Shown one piece after another: positions 8,041 to 17,650 of a DNA stretch of 64,000 nucleotides. Every line of letters begins with the position of its first letter. Within the stretch, counting starts at the first letter, position 1. The position numbers and the translations under genes are program-made. This stretch comes from Ruegeria conchae (GTDB lineage: Bacteria; Pseudomonadota; Alphaproteobacteria; Rhodobacterales; Rhodobacteraceae). The DNA is taken from the NCBI RefSeq assembly GCF_000192475.1, contig NZ_AEYW01000007.1:203142-267141 (forward strand). Reading direction: 5' to 3'. The notes beneath the pieces are model-generated. The model was given only the letters and a program-made list of their open reading frames with translations, was not told the DNA's origin and made no database searches.

Positions 8041-11000
8041 ATGGGGATCCGCTTTTTCTCGGACAAGAACCGACCCGTTCATATGGGCTCGTACCCATTG
8101 GAACGGCTGGCACGGCAAAACCGGATGCCTGACCTGTCACAAGTCTCACCAATGCGCGCGCTCAGCTATCACCGTTCTGATCGGCCCGAAAGCATCGTCA
8201 ATGCAATGGGAGAATTCCAGGCAATGCTGGATGCGATCCGGGACGGTTTCGTGAATCCAGTCGCGTCTGAAATTCCAGCCGATCCCGTTGATCGCGCCAA
8301 CCACCTGAAAGCGTTCGGTTATTTTAACGACGCGTCGATGATGGGCTGCGGACCTCTACTGCCGGATGCAATGTTGGCCGAACCCCGGCGCAACCCGGAT
8401 ATCGATCGCTTGGCCCATGCCCTTCGAACCCGCCAGACCAAAACGCTGGCCTCGGGTATCGATGTGATCATGGCTGATCTGAAAGAAAGTATGGAGGCCG
8501 AACCCAAGCCCATCGACAGCCATCGCCATGCACTTGTGTTTCTTTACGAATTCAACCGTGATCCTGACCCTGCTGAGCCGGGGGCCGAATGGATCGCGGA
8601 GGCGCAGGATCATCGCGCCTGCCTCTTGGCTACCGAAAATGCCGTTGTGATAGCCAACTACATTCGTTTGTTGGGTTTTGATGCGCGGGCACACTCGGCA
8701 ATGTCATCCGAGGTTGATCTGGGCAAACTCGCCGTGGCCGCAGGCCTGGCTTCACTGGAGGACGGTGAAGTCGTAGTGCCGTGGCTTGGCAAACGCTTTG
8801 GTCTGACAGCGGTAACCACCGAAATGGAATTTGCTCATGACCTCCCGCTTTGCCCCATGGCGGAACAACCCTGGTTCCGAACCCAGGGTCCAGCGTGGTG
8901 GTTGGGTACCGGCTTTGCGAAGAATGCCATGAACCGTGATCCGTATGCTAAGCGTCGATATGTCGATGGTGCCCATCCGTTCGAAAACCTCAAACGCGTG
9001 GATAACCCCACCACATATATCGACGAAGAGAATGTTGCCCGCGTGCCCAAACGGGCGGATATGTTCGCACGAGCACAGTTCGGCGACATGGGCAAAAACC
9101 TGCAGGACGCAGCCAAGGGCGGCTATTATGTCCGCAAAGCGGCCCCAAGCTTTGCCCAACGCCGTGCGCTGGGCGCGTTTGTTCTGCTGCAGGATGGCGA
9201 CAGCGCCAAGGTCGAAGGACCTACAGATGCCGACCGAAATGCCGCGAATATCAAGGCTGCGACTTACTTCCTTGGGGTCGACGCGGTCGGTCTCAGCCGG
9301 TGTCCCGAATGGAGCTGGTATTCCCACGACGCCACTGGCGAAGAGATAAACCCGCCACATGATCAGGCGATCAGCATGATCATTGACCAGGGTTACGAGA
9401 CGATGGAAGGCGCCAGCGGTGATGACTGGATCAGCGTGGCCCAGTCGATGCGCGCATATCTGCGGTTTTCGCTTTTGGGCGGCGTAATTGCGCAGCAAAT
9501 CCGCAACCTCGGCTACAAAGCCAAGGCCCATACGGTGATGGATGGAGAGGTGCTGCAGCCCCCTCTGTTGCTACTGTCGGGAATGGGCGAGGTCAGTCGG
9601 ATCGGAGAAGTTATTCTGAACCCATATCTCGGCCCCCGATTGAAATCGGGTGTCGTGACAACCGACATGCCGATGACGCATGACAAGCCGATCGATTTTG
9701 GCCTGCAGACTTTTTGTGAGAACTGCAACAAATGCGCGCGTGAGTGCCCATCGGGTGCGATCACCGCCGGGCCGAAGCTGATGTTCAATGGCTACGAAAT
9801 CTGGAAGTCCGATAGTCAGAAATGCGCGACCTACCGGGTCACCACTCCGGGCGGCGCCATGTGTGGGCGTTGCATGAAAACCTGCCCCTGGAATCTGGAA
9901 GGCATATTCAAGGAACGCCCTTTCCGATGGGCCGCGATGAATATCCCTCAGGCCGCGCCTGCCTTGGCAAGGCTGGACGATGCCGTCGGCAATGGCGGTT
10001 TGAATGACACCAAGAAATGGTGGTGGGATATAGAGCTGGAAGCTGACGGTGCCTATCGCCCTACGCAACATCCCCTGAACCGGCGCGATCTGCAAAAGGA
10101 CCTCGACCTGAAATACGAGGATCAGACGCTTGCGGTGTATCCGGCCTACCTTGCACCGCATCCGTGGCCCTATCCGTTTGCGATGGACCGCGAGGCCGGG
10201 ATCGCAGCGTATGAAGCGATGCTGACTGCCGATGAATACAAAGCCCGCAAGGCTGCGGGCGATATGTCGGTCATTCATCGTTATCAGATCGCAGGCGATG
10301 CTCCGGTCATGAGGGTGGAGCTGACTAAGGTCGACAAGATGACCGCGGATGTCACGAAGTATGAATTCTCGACGCTCAATGGTGCCTCGCTGCCCGAATG
10401 GACTGCTGGTGCGCATCTGGACGTGCTGGTCGCGCCAGAATTTTTGCGGCAGTACTCCATGTCCGGCGACCCGTCAGATCGCTCGACCTATCAGATCGGC
10501 GTTCTGCGCGAAGATGAGGGGCGGGGTGGATCAGCCCTCTTGCATCGGATTTTCAATGAAGGTCGTAAGGTTTTCGTGTCCAAACCGATCAACCACTTTG
10601 AGCTGAATGAAGATGCATCAAAATCGTTCCTGATGGGGGGCGGCATCGGGATTACTCCGATGATTGCCTTCGCGCATCGATTGCACGCGTTAGGAAGTCC
10701 ATTTGAACTGCACTATTCTGCCAGCACGCGCGCCGGGGCGGGATATCTGGACGACTTGGCCACGATGCCCTGGGCGGATCACGTCCACTATCATTTTTCA
10801 GATGAGGGCACGCGTGCCGATCTGGATGCGATCCTTGGCGGCTATCAGGAGGGTTGGCATGTCTATACCTGCGGTCCGGATCGTTTCATGGATGGCGTCA
10901 TGCAAGCCGCCGAAGCGCAGGGTTTCCCAGAAGAAGCGCGGCATCTGGAGTATTTTTCGGTCCCTGAACAGCCGGAATACGAAAACCACGAATTCACCCT

Positions 11001-11253
11001 TAGGCTGGCCAAATCGGGTCGGGAACTGAAAGTGCCAGCGGACAAAGATGCTGCTCAGGTCCTGAATGAATCGGGATTTCACGTTGATGTGAAATGCTCT
11101 GATGGCATCTGTGGTGTCTGCAAATGCGGTGTGATTTCGGGCGAAATCGAACATCGTGATTTTGTGTTGTCGAACAAACAACGAGAAGAGGCGATCATTC
11201 TTTGCCAAAGCCGCGCAGCGGAAAAAGACGGTGTGATCGAAATCGATCTCTGA
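8041..11253 (+). CDS. Reductive-dehalogenase-like protein fused to flavin reductase and 2Fe-2S ferredoxin
   Basis: A 1070-residue protein built like the cytoplasmic self-sufficient catabolic RdhA enzymes (Nitratireductor NpRdhA, Comamonas BhbA). Residues 1 to about 660 form the cobalamin-binding dehalogenase part with two Fe-S sites: CENCNKCARECP from C559, and a second set ending CGRCMKTCPW. WSWYSH places a Tyr at 427, a plausible proton-donor position. Residues about 750-970 are an FMN/NADH reductase of the phthalate dioxygenase reductase type (RQYS at 803-806, GGGIGITPM at 866-874). The end is a plant-type 2Fe-2S ferredoxin (CSDGICGVC from C1019, later LCQS). There is no Tat signal. An ATG at 7981 is in frame, but AGGAGG at 8029-8034 fixes the start at 8041. 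The substrate may be halogenated or not. The fold could also reduce an activated ring. Confidence 0.9.
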   Translation: MGIRFFSDKNRPVHMGSYPLERLARQNRMPDLSQVSPMRALSYHRSDRPESIVNAMGEFQAMLDAIRDGFVNPVASEIPADPVDRANHLKAFGYFNDASMMGCGPLLPDAMLAEPRRNPDIDRLAHALRTRQTKTLASGIDVIMADLKESMEAEPKPIDSHRHALVFLYEFNRDPDPAEPGAEWIAEAQDHRACLLATENAVVIANYIRLLGFDARAHSAMSSEVDLGKLAVAAGLASLEDGEVVVPWLGKRFGLTAVTTEMEFAHDLPLCPMAEQPWFRTQGPAWWLGTGFAKNAMNRDPYAKRRYVDGAHPFENLKRVDNPTTYIDEENVARVPKRADMFARAQFGDMGKNLQDAAKGGYYVRKAAPSFAQRRALGAFVLLQDGDSAKVEGPTDADRNAANIKAATYFLGVDAVGLSRCPEWSWYSHDATGEEINPPHDQAISMIIDQGYETMEGASGDDWISVAQSMRAYLRFSLLGGVIAQQIRNLGYKAKAHTVMDGEVLQPPLLLLSGMGEVSRIGEVILNPYLGPRLKSGVVTTDMPMTHDKPIDFGLQTFCENCNKCARECPSGAITAGPKLMFNGYEIWKSDSQKCATYRVTTPGGAMCGRCMKTCPWNLEGIFKERPFRWAAMNIPQAAPALARLDDAVGNGGLNDTKKWWWDIELEADGAYRPTQHPLNRRDLQKDLDLKYEDQTLAVYPAYLAPHPWPYPFAMDREAGIAAYEAMLTADEYKARKAAGDMSVIHRYQIAGDAPVMRVELTKVDKMTADVTKYEFSTLNGASLPEWTAGAHLDVLVAPEFLRQYSMSGDPSDRSTYQIGVLREDEGRGGSALLHRIFNEGRKVFVSKPINHFELNEDASKSFLMGGGIGITPMIAFAHRLHALGSPFELHYSASTRAGAGYLDDLATMPWADHVHYHFSDEGTRADLDAILGGYQEGWHVYTCGPDRFMDGVMQAAEAQGFPEEARHLEYFSVPEQPEYENHEFTLRLAKSGRELKVPADKDAAQVLNESGFHVDVKCSDGICGVCKCGVISGEIEHRDFVLSNKQREEAIILCQSRAAEKDGVIEIDL

Positions 11254-11380
11254 GCGCAGTCTGAATGCGACATATTTAGATCAAAAAATAGGTCGTACAG
11301 GCCATGGACGAACTGGGGTCGCTGCACTAACGTCCCCGCAAAACCCAGTGAACCCTGATCAACAGGTGCGAGGTACTTTC

Positions 11381-12247
11381 ATGGACTATCACAGCCCTGC
11401 CAGTTTTGCCGAAGCGTCGGCGCTGGCACAAAATGCAACGGGCATCACGCGGTTTCTGGCGGGGGGCACCGACGTTCTGGTGCAACTGCGCTCGGAACTG
11501 GTGACACCGGATACGCTGATCGATATCAAGAAAATCAACGGCGTACATGACATCACCCGTAATTCCGACGGCAGTTGGACATTGGGTGTAGCCGCAACCG
11601 GCGCAGAGATGAGCGAGCACCCTGAGCTTGGCCATGACTGGCCCGGTGTGGTCGAGGCAATGGACCTGATCGGATCGACTCAGGTACAGGGGCGCGCAAC
11701 GTTGACCGGTAACCTTTGCAATGGCTCTCCGGCGGCTGATTCCGTTCCCGCCATGGTCGCGGCAGGTGTAACGGTCACAGTCACTGGCCCAGAGGGTGCA
11801 CGGGACGTGGCGGTTGAAAACATCCCGACCGGTCCCGGTAAAACTTCACTGGCTAAGGGTGAGGTAATCTCGTCTGTCAACATTCCGGCGCGTGGCGAAA
11901 ACGGTGGGGATGCCTATCTGCGGTTCATCCCGCGTACCGAAATGGATATCGCCGTGGTCGGAGTGGGTGTAAACCTGCGACTGGACGGCGACATCATCAC
12001 CGAGGCGCGCGTATCACTTGGGGCTGTCGCGCCGACCGTTCTTCTGGTCGAAGAAGCAGCCCGCGCGATCATTGGCACCACTTTGGATGACGCCGCGCTC
12101 GATGCCCTCACCGCTGCCGCATCGGCTGCGTGCAACCCAATTGATGACAAACGTGGCACCATCGCGTTTCGGACCGAAGTTGCCGGAGTTCTTGCCAAGC
12201 GTACCGCCAAGATCGCCTATGCCCGCGCCAAGGGAGAGCAAGCATGA
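11381..12247 (+). CDS. Molybdenum hydroxylase FAD subunit (CoxM-like)
   Basis: The 288-residue medium subunit of a xanthine-dehydrogenase-family hydroxylase, which passes electrons from the Fe-S subunit to an acceptor through FAD. FAD contacts AGGTDVLVQLR near the N-terminus and ATLTGNLCNGSPAADSVPA are visible, with a CO-dehydrogenase-type C-terminal domain. A GTG at 11348 is in frame, but the ATG at 11381 has GCGAGG seven bases upstream. It lies 127 bp after the dehalogenase-like gene and overlaps the next subunit gene by ATGA, so the three subunits are co-translated. Confidence 0.9.
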   Translation: MDYHSPASFAEASALAQNATGITRFLAGGTDVLVQLRSELVTPDTLIDIKKINGVHDITRNSDGSWTLGVAATGAEMSEHPELGHDWPGVVEAMDLIGSTQVQGRATLTGNLCNGSPAADSVPAMVAAGVTVTVTGPEGARDVAVENIPTGPGKTSLAKGEVISSVNIPARGENGGDAYLRFIPRTEMDIAVVGVGVNLRLDGDIITEARVSLGAVAPTVLLVEEAARAIIGTTLDDAALDALTAAASAACNPIDDKRGTIAFRTEVAGVLAKRTAKIAYARAKGEQA

Positions 12248-12723
12248 GTAAGCTGCACGTAACGACCACCGTAAATGGTGATGAAGTTGAATATCTTTGC
12301 GATCCGCGTGAAACGCTGCTGGATTGTTTGCGCGACAAGCTGAACTTGACCGGCGCGAAAGAAGGCTGCGGCACCGGTGATTGCGGCGCTTGCTCTGTGA
12401 CCGTCGATGGTCGTCTGGTGTGTTCGTGCCTGATGCTGGGCGTCGAGGCTGAGGGCAAGCAGATCGAAACCGTTGAAGGGATCGCAGATGGCTATGTCCT
12501 TCATCCGTTGCAGAAGAAGTTCATTGAATATGCCGCCCTGCAGTGCGGTGTTTGCACGCCGGGCATATTGGTTGCGGCCAAATCCCTGTTGGAAAAGAAC
12601 CCGGATCCAACCGAGGAAGAGGCGCGCTATTGGCTGGCCGGCAATCTGTGCCGCTGTACCGGTTATGACAAGATCATCCGCGCCGTGATGGATACGGCCG
12701 CTGAGTTGCGGGAGGCATCGTAA
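12244..12723 (+). CDS. Molybdenum hydroxylase 2x[2Fe-2S] subunit (CoxS-like)
   Basis: A 159-residue small subunit with both expected clusters. The plant-type N-terminal one shows CGTGDCGACSVTVDG plus a later Cys, and the alpha-helical C-terminal one shows CGVCTPG and NLCRCTGY. It relays electrons from the molybdenum centre to the FAD subunit. It overlaps the FAD-subunit gene upstream (ATGA) and the large-subunit gene downstream (TAATG), so subunit order is M-S-L as in cox and quinoline-oxidoreductase-type operons. Confidence 0.93.
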   Translation: MSKLHVTTTVNGDEVEYLCDPRETLLDCLRDKLNLTGAKEGCGTGDCGACSVTVDGRLVCSCLMLGVEAEGKQIETVEGIADGYVLHPLQKKFIEYAALQCGVCTPGILVAAKSLLEKNPDPTEEEARYWLAGNLCRCTGYDKIIRAVMDTAAELREAS

Positions 12724-14975
12724 TGGCACTCGACCATCGTAAGTCCATCTTCAACTTTGTGGGCACGCGCCCCGACCGCCCTGATGGGCTCGACAAAGTG
12801 ACAGGTCGTGCCAGGTTCGGGGCTGATGCCTACGCGCCGGGTATGTTGCATGGTGCAATCCTGCGCTCACCCCACGCCCATGCGCGGATCGTCAGGATCG
12901 ACACCTCAAAGGCCGAGGCGCTCAAGGATGTCAAGGCTATCGTCACTCGTGCAGATTTTGCCGTACTCCCGTTCAAGCCGGGTCTGGAAGGCGAGTTCTG
13001 GAATGTCCTGGAAAACGTCATGGCGGGCGAGAAGGCGCTGTATGACGGCCATGCGATTGCTGCGGTTGCCGCGACTTCAGCGTTGGCTGCACGTGATGCG
13101 CTGAAACTGATCGAGGTGGAATATGAAGTGTTGCCTCATGTCACCGATGTAGACAACGCGATGGCTGCGGATGCACCGGTGATCCGCGAAGGCGCGGCCG
13201 ACTATTCGGTGCCTGAAGGCATGCATCCAAATGTCGTACGCTATCATGAAAGCGGTCACGGAGATGTAGAGGCCGGGTTCGCCGAGGCTGATCTGGTCAT
13301 CGAAGACAGCTTTGTGACCGAGGCGACTCATCAGGGCTATATCGAGCCTCATGCCTGTCTTGCGTCGTTGGGCATGGATGGTAAGGGAGAACTTTGGTGC
13401 ACCACTCAGGGTCATTGGTACGCCCAGAAATACTGTGCCACATTGCTGGGCATCGAAACCGCGCAGTTGCGCGTGACAGCTTCCGAAATCGGAGGAGGTT
13501 TCGGCGGCAAGACCACTGTGTTCATCGAACCGGTGGCCTTGGCGTTAAGCCGCAAAGCCAACCGCCCGGTCAAGCTGGTGATGAACCGATCCGAGGTATT
13601 CCGGTCCACCGGCCCCACTTCATCCGCGTCGATGGATATTAAGATAGGGATGAAGAAAGACGGCACGATCACAGCGGCCCAAGGTATTTTTCGTCTGCAG
13701 GGCGGCGCGTTTCCCGGTGCACCCGGCGATTTGACTGCGATGTGTGCTTTTGCGCCCTATGACCTGACCAACGTGCGGCAGGTGGGGTATGACGTAATAG
13801 CTAATCGCCCCAAACAGGCCGCCTATCGCGCGCCAGGCGCACCTATGGGCGCGTTTGCGGTTGAATCTGTGCTGGATGAGCTGTGCAATCAGCTGGGTCT
13901 CGACCCTGTGGATGTGCGCCTAAAGAACGCGGCGGCTGAAGGTTCAAAAGCCAGCTATGGACCCACATATGAGCGCATCGGCCTTGTCGAAACACTTGAA
14001 GCAGCCAAGGCGCATCCGCATTATTCGGCACCGCTGAAACCAGGGCAGGGGCGCGGAATTTCCTGTGGCTTCTGGTTCAACCACGGTGGCGAGACCTCTG
14101 TTTCGTTGGCCTTGTCCGAGGATGGCTCGGCGCAAGTTATGGTTGGAACGCCTGACATTGGCGGTTCGCGTGCATCAATGGCCCTGATGGCGGCCGAGGT
14201 TTTGGGTATTCCCTATGAAAACATTCGGGTGACCGTCGCGGACACTGCTTCGCTTGGTTACAATGATGTCTCTCACGGCAGCCGCGTAACCTATGCCAGT
14301 GGTCTGGCGACGATCAAAGCCGCAAACCACGCGGTTGAGAAACTGTGCGAACGCGCAGCAGCCAAATGGGGCATTCCGGTTGATGCGGTGAAATGGGAGG
14401 ATGGTTGCGCAGTACCGTCGGGCCCGAATGCGGGCGATTTCGACCCGCTGCCGTTGGCTGACATCACCGCAGATATGGGCGCGACCGGAGGTCCGATCTC
14501 AGGTCATTTCGAAGCCACCCCGGAAGGCGCGGGTGTGTCCTTTGGCACTCATATTGTGGATGCCGAGGTGGATTCGGAAACCGGCAAAACAAGCATCGTC
14601 CGCTACACGGTCATTCAGGATGCCGGCAAGGCGATCCACCCGACCTATGTGGAAGGCCAATATCAAGGCGGCGCCGCGCAGGGCATCGGCTGGGCGCTGA
14701 ACGAGGAATATATCTATGGCGAGGATGGTCGATTGCAGAACTCGATCTTCCTTGACTACCGCATCCCGGTCGCAAGCGATTTGCCGATGATTGATACGGT
14801 GATTGTCGAAGTGCCCAACCCCGGCCATCCCTTTGGCGTGCGCGGCGTGGGTGAAACCGGGATCGTGCCGCCTCTGGCCGCCATCGCCAACGCGGTATCC
14901 AACGCAGCTGGTGTGCGGATGAAGCAACTGCCGATGTCACCGCCGCGCATTCTGGCGGCGCTTAAGGAAAAATGA
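12723..14975 (+). CDS. Molybdenum hydroxylase molybdopterin-binding large subunit (CoxL-like)
   Basis: A 750-residue catalytic subunit of the xanthine dehydrogenase family. Molybdopterin loops GGGFGGK and AYRAPGAP (from A367) and the general-base Glu711 in GVGETG are present. The active-site loop is AYRAPGAP and not the AYRCSFR loop of true form I CO dehydrogenase, so CO oxidation is unlikely. A small aldehyde or N-heteroaromatic substrate fits better. Its stop overlaps the start of the MoaD-like gene. With the neighbours, hydroxylation next to a ring nitrogen is the favoured but unproven reaction. Confidence 0.93.
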   Translation: MALDHRKSIFNFVGTRPDRPDGLDKVTGRARFGADAYAPGMLHGAILRSPHAHARIVRIDTSKAEALKDVKAIVTRADFAVLPFKPGLEGEFWNVLENVMAGEKALYDGHAIAAVAATSALAARDALKLIEVEYEVLPHVTDVDNAMAADAPVIREGAADYSVPEGMHPNVVRYHESGHGDVEAGFAEADLVIEDSFVTEATHQGYIEPHACLASLGMDGKGELWCTTQGHWYAQKYCATLLGIETAQLRVTASEIGGGFGGKTTVFIEPVALALSRKANRPVKLVMNRSEVFRSTGPTSSASMDIKIGMKKDGTITAAQGIFRLQGGAFPGAPGDLTAMCAFAPYDLTNVRQVGYDVIANRPKQAAYRAPGAPMGAFAVESVLDELCNQLGLDPVDVRLKNAAAEGSKASYGPTYERIGLVETLEAAKAHPHYSAPLKPGQGRGISCGFWFNHGGETSVSLALSEDGSAQVMVGTPDIGGSRASMALMAAEVLGIPYENIRVTVADTASLGYNDVSHGSRVTYASGLATIKAANHAVEKLCERAAAKWGIPVDAVKWEDGCAVPSGPNAGDFDPLPLADITADMGATGGPISGHFEATPEGAGVSFGTHIVDAEVDSETGKTSIVRYTVIQDAGKAIHPTYVEGQYQGGAAQGIGWALNEEYIYGEDGRLQNSIFLDYRIPVASDLPMIDTVIVEVPNPGHPFGVRGVGETGIVPPLAAIANAVSNAAGVRMKQLPMSPPRILAALKEK

Positions 14976-15217
14976 TCCAGGTTCACCTCTGGTCCAGCCT
15001 CCGGTCTCTGACCGGAGGCCAGCAGGTGGTCGAAGTTGAGGCGGCTACCACGGGGGAGTTGTTGAAAGAACTGGTGCGCCATCATCCCCGATTACAGGCC
15101 CCAATTGACGCGGGCGTATCGGTTGCGGTTGACGGTCGCATCATCGCGACGGGTCTGTCCGAGCCGATCCCGGAAGGTGCCGAAGTTTATCTGATGCAGC
15201 GCCTGCGCGGAGGCTGA
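14972..15217 (+). CDS. MoaD/ThiS-like small sulfur-carrier protein
   Basis: An 81-residue beta-grasp protein ending in Gly-Gly (QRLRGG), the C-terminus that is thiocarboxylated in MoaD and ThiS. It is translationally coupled (ATGA) to the large subunit of the molybdenum hydroxylase. Known MoaD supplies dithiolene sulfur to molybdopterin. A copy inside a hydroxylase operon suggests extra cofactor supply or a maturation role for this one enzyme. The general moaD is presumably elsewhere. Confidence 0.82.
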   Translation: MIQVHLWSSLRSLTGGQQVVEVEAATTGELLKELVRHHPRLQAPIDAGVSVAVDGRIIATGLSEPIPEGAEVYLMQRLRGG

Positions 15218-15228
15218 ATTTGGGAATC

Positions 15229-16107
15229 CTATTTCTTGGCGAAATCGCATGACAATATGAAAGTGCTGCACTGTTCGGTCAGGTTCTGAAACCGCGACCG
15301 TTCGCGGACATACAGATAAACCTGCCTCTTGTCGTCAAGATCCACGATAGGGCGGAAAGCGACCGCCTCTGGCAGGAATTCCGCCACGGTTTGGGGCAAA
15401 ACAGTGATCCAATTACCGGATCGAACCAGAGTGATCAGTGAATGTGTATTGTGGATTGTGATCGCGGCATTTTCGGTGGCTGACAGGAACGCTGGCGATT
15501 GAATGAGATCGCAAAGCCTATTTCGCACAAATGGCGCGGTTGGGATATCAGCGATGCTCAGCGGTTTTGCACTTGTGATCAGGTCATGATCTGAGGCGGC
15601 GACAAGTCCAAATGGATCCTGAAATAGTGGAAGAGCGCGAACACCATTCAATGGATGATATCCCGATGCAATGCCGATATCGGCCTGATCTTGCGCAATC
15701 GCGTCGAGCACCTGTTGCGTATCCGAGTCACGCAGTTCGATCTTAACACCTGGGAACTGGCTGGTCATGTATTCCAGCAGAGGTGGAAATATCAACGCCC
15801 CGACCGAAGGGACGGATACGATCCGGATCAGACCCTGTTGAGCCTGTGCCGCCGCATCGATGTTCTGGACTGCCTGGTCAAATTGGCGAATCTGCTTCAG
15901 GGCAAGTTCGAACACCTGCTCACCCAGCGCCGATAGCTGGTTTTTTCGCTCGCCTTCAAACAGTTTCTTACCCAGATGGTCCTCGAGCTGTTTTAGCGTC
16001 ATTGAGATGGCTGATTGCGTTCGGCCAAGGCGATCGGCTGCCTCGACCAGATTGCCGGTCTGCGCGACGGTGCAAAAGCATCGCAACATTTCGATTTTGA
16101 TGGCCAA
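15229..16107 (-). CDS. LysR-family regulator
   Basis: A 292-residue LysR protein (MAIKIEMLRCFCTVAQTGNL, helix-turn-helix AADRLGRTQSAISMTLKQLE). Its effector domain has VPSVGALIFPPLLEYM and ADIGIASGY. It faces the MoaD-like gene tail to tail (11 bp) and is divergent from the aldehyde dehydrogenase gene at 16208 across about 100 bp, so it most likely controls the second half of the cluster (16208-23850). A second LysR within the same gene set suggests two-step control by substrate and intermediate. Confidence 0.88.
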   Translation of the reverse strand: MAIKIEMLRCFCTVAQTGNLVEAADRLGRTQSAISMTLKQLEDHLGKKLFEGERKNQLSALGEQVFELALKQIRQFDQAVQNIDAAAQAQQGLIRIVSVPSVGALIFPPLLEYMTSQFPGVKIELRDSDTQQVLDAIAQDQADIGIASGYHPLNGVRALPLFQDPFGLVAASDHDLITSAKPLSIADIPTAPFVRNRLCDLIQSPAFLSATENAAITIHNTHSLITLVRSGNWITVLPQTVAEFLPEAVAFRPIVDLDDKRQVYLYVRERSRFQNLTEQCSTFILSCDFAKK

Positions 16108-16207
16108 CCTTCAGCTTCCTTGAAGTTTGTTTAAGTTATTTGAGTTTGACTGATGCGCCCCCGAAAATCCATCCTGTGACAAACGAATTCTGACTCTGGG
16201 GCGCATT

Positions 16208-17650
16208 GTGACCAAACTGAACCTAATCGCTGGCGAATGGCTGGCAGGCGAAAGCGAAATTGAAAACCGGAACCCTTCTGATCTGACCGATCTGGTCGGC
16301 ATGTTCGCGCAGGCCAGCGGCGACCAGCTCGAGGCGACACTGGATCAGGCACGCGTGGCGCAGGCGGAATGGGCCGCCTACGGGCTGGAGCGCAAGCAAG
16401 CAGTTCTTAACGCAATCGGCAATGAATTGATGGCGCGCGCTGAGGAACTGGGCACGCTGCTCAGCCGGGAAGAGGGAAAGCCACTGGCCGAAGGCAAGGG
16501 CGAAGTTTATCGCGCCGGTCAGTTCTTCACCTACTACGCTGCAGAATGTCTGCGTCAGATCGGTGAGAACGCAGATTCTGTGCGCCCTGATATCGAGGTG
16601 GATGTGCGTCGCGAAGCCGTTGGCGTTGTTGCGATCATCAGCCCGTGGAACTTCCCAACTGCGACGGCCTCGTGGAAGATCGCACCGGCGCTGTGCTATG
16701 GCAACGCTGTCGTCTGGAAGCCTGCCAACATCACCCCGGCCTCGGCAGTGGCCTTGACCGAGATCATCGAGCGTCAGGATATTCCCAAAGGATTGTTCAG
16801 CCTCGTTATGGGGTCAGGGCGCTCAATTGGGCAGCGTCTTGTTGAAAGCCCCAAGGTCAATGCAATCTCGTTCACCGGATCGGTCCCGGTGGGCAAGGGC
16901 ATCGCCGCAGCGGCCATACAGAATCTGACGAAGGTTCAGATGGAAATGGGGTCCAAGAACGCACTGGCGGTCATGGATGATGCCGATCTGGATCTGGCGG
17001 TTTCGCTGGCATTGGGCGGCGCGTTTGGTGGCACCGGTCAGAAATGCACAGCCTCGTCGCGGCTGGTGGTTCACGCGGGCATTCACGATGCATTTGTCGA
17101 GAAACTGGTTGCAGGCGCGCAGGCGATGAAGGTCGGCCATGCACTAGAAGAGGGCGTTCAGATGGGCCCCGTCGTCAGCCAACAACAACTGGGCGAGAAC
17201 CTCGCCTATGTTGATCTGGGCAAATCCGAAGGCGCGGAACTGGCCTGCGGTGGTCAGCGTCTTGAGATGCCGCACGATGGCTTCTACATGTCGCCGGGCG
17301 TGTTCCTGAACACCAATAATGACATGCGTATCAACCGCGAGGAAATGTTCGCCCCTTTGACCAGCGTCATCAAGGTAGGCAGCTATGACGAGGCGCTGAG
17401 CGTGGTCAATGACACCAATTTCGGTCTGACTTCGGGCATCGTTACTAAATCTCTGGCACGTGCCACTCACTTCCGCCGCAATGCCCGCACGGGTGTTGTT
17501 ACTGTCAACCTGCCCACCGCAGGTACTGACTACCATGTTCCCTTCGGCGGGCGGGGTGATAGTTCTTACGGTCCGCGTGAACAGGGCAAGGCAGCGGCGG
17601 AGTTCTACACCACCGTCAAAACCGCCTATATCAGCGCAGGCCCTGTCTGA
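16208..17650 (+). CDS. NAD(P)-dependent aldehyde dehydrogenase
   Basis: A 480-residue ALDH-superfamily enzyme with a GTG start. The PWNFPTATASWKIAPAL segment, FTGSVPVGKGIA cofactor loop, MEMGSKNALAV catalytic Glu region and GQKCTASSR nucleophile Cys are all present, followed by EEMFAPLTSVIKV. It resembles the alpha-ketoglutaric-semialdehyde / succinate-semialdehyde group. The stop (TGA) overlaps the start of the M19 gene. In a ring-degradation scheme it would oxidise a semialdehyde made after ring opening. Confidence 0.9.
   Translation: MTKLNLIAGEWLAGESEIENRNPSDLTDLVGMFAQASGDQLEATLDQARVAQAEWAAYGLERKQAVLNAIGNELMARAEELGTLLSREEGKPLAEGKGEVYRAGQFFTYYAAECLRQIGENADSVRPDIEVDVRREAVGVVAIISPWNFPTATASWKIAPALCYGNAVVWKPANITPASAVALTEIIERQDIPKGLFSLVMGSGRSIGQRLVESPKVNAISFTGSVPVGKGIAAAAIQNLTKVQMEMGSKNALAVMDDADLDLAVSLALGGAFGGTGQKCTASSRLVVHAGIHDAFVEKLVAGAQAMKVGHALEEGVQMGPVVSQQQLGENLAYVDLGKSEGAELACGGQRLEMPHDGFYMSPGVFLNTNNDMRINREEMFAPLTSVIKVGSYDEALSVVNDTNFGLTSGIVTKSLARATHFRRNARTGVVTVNLPTAGTDYHVPFGGRGDSSYGPREQGKAAAEFYTTVKTAYISAGPV

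Noticed and set aside
9571..10416. A long minus-strand frame inside the dehalogenase-like gene
   Set aside because: Shadow of the real gene; composition is unlike a protein and no ribosome-binding site is seen.
12723..14975. True CO dehydrogenase
   Set aside because: The active-site loop is AYRAPGAP and lacks the AYRCSFR Cys loop of form I CO dehydrogenase.
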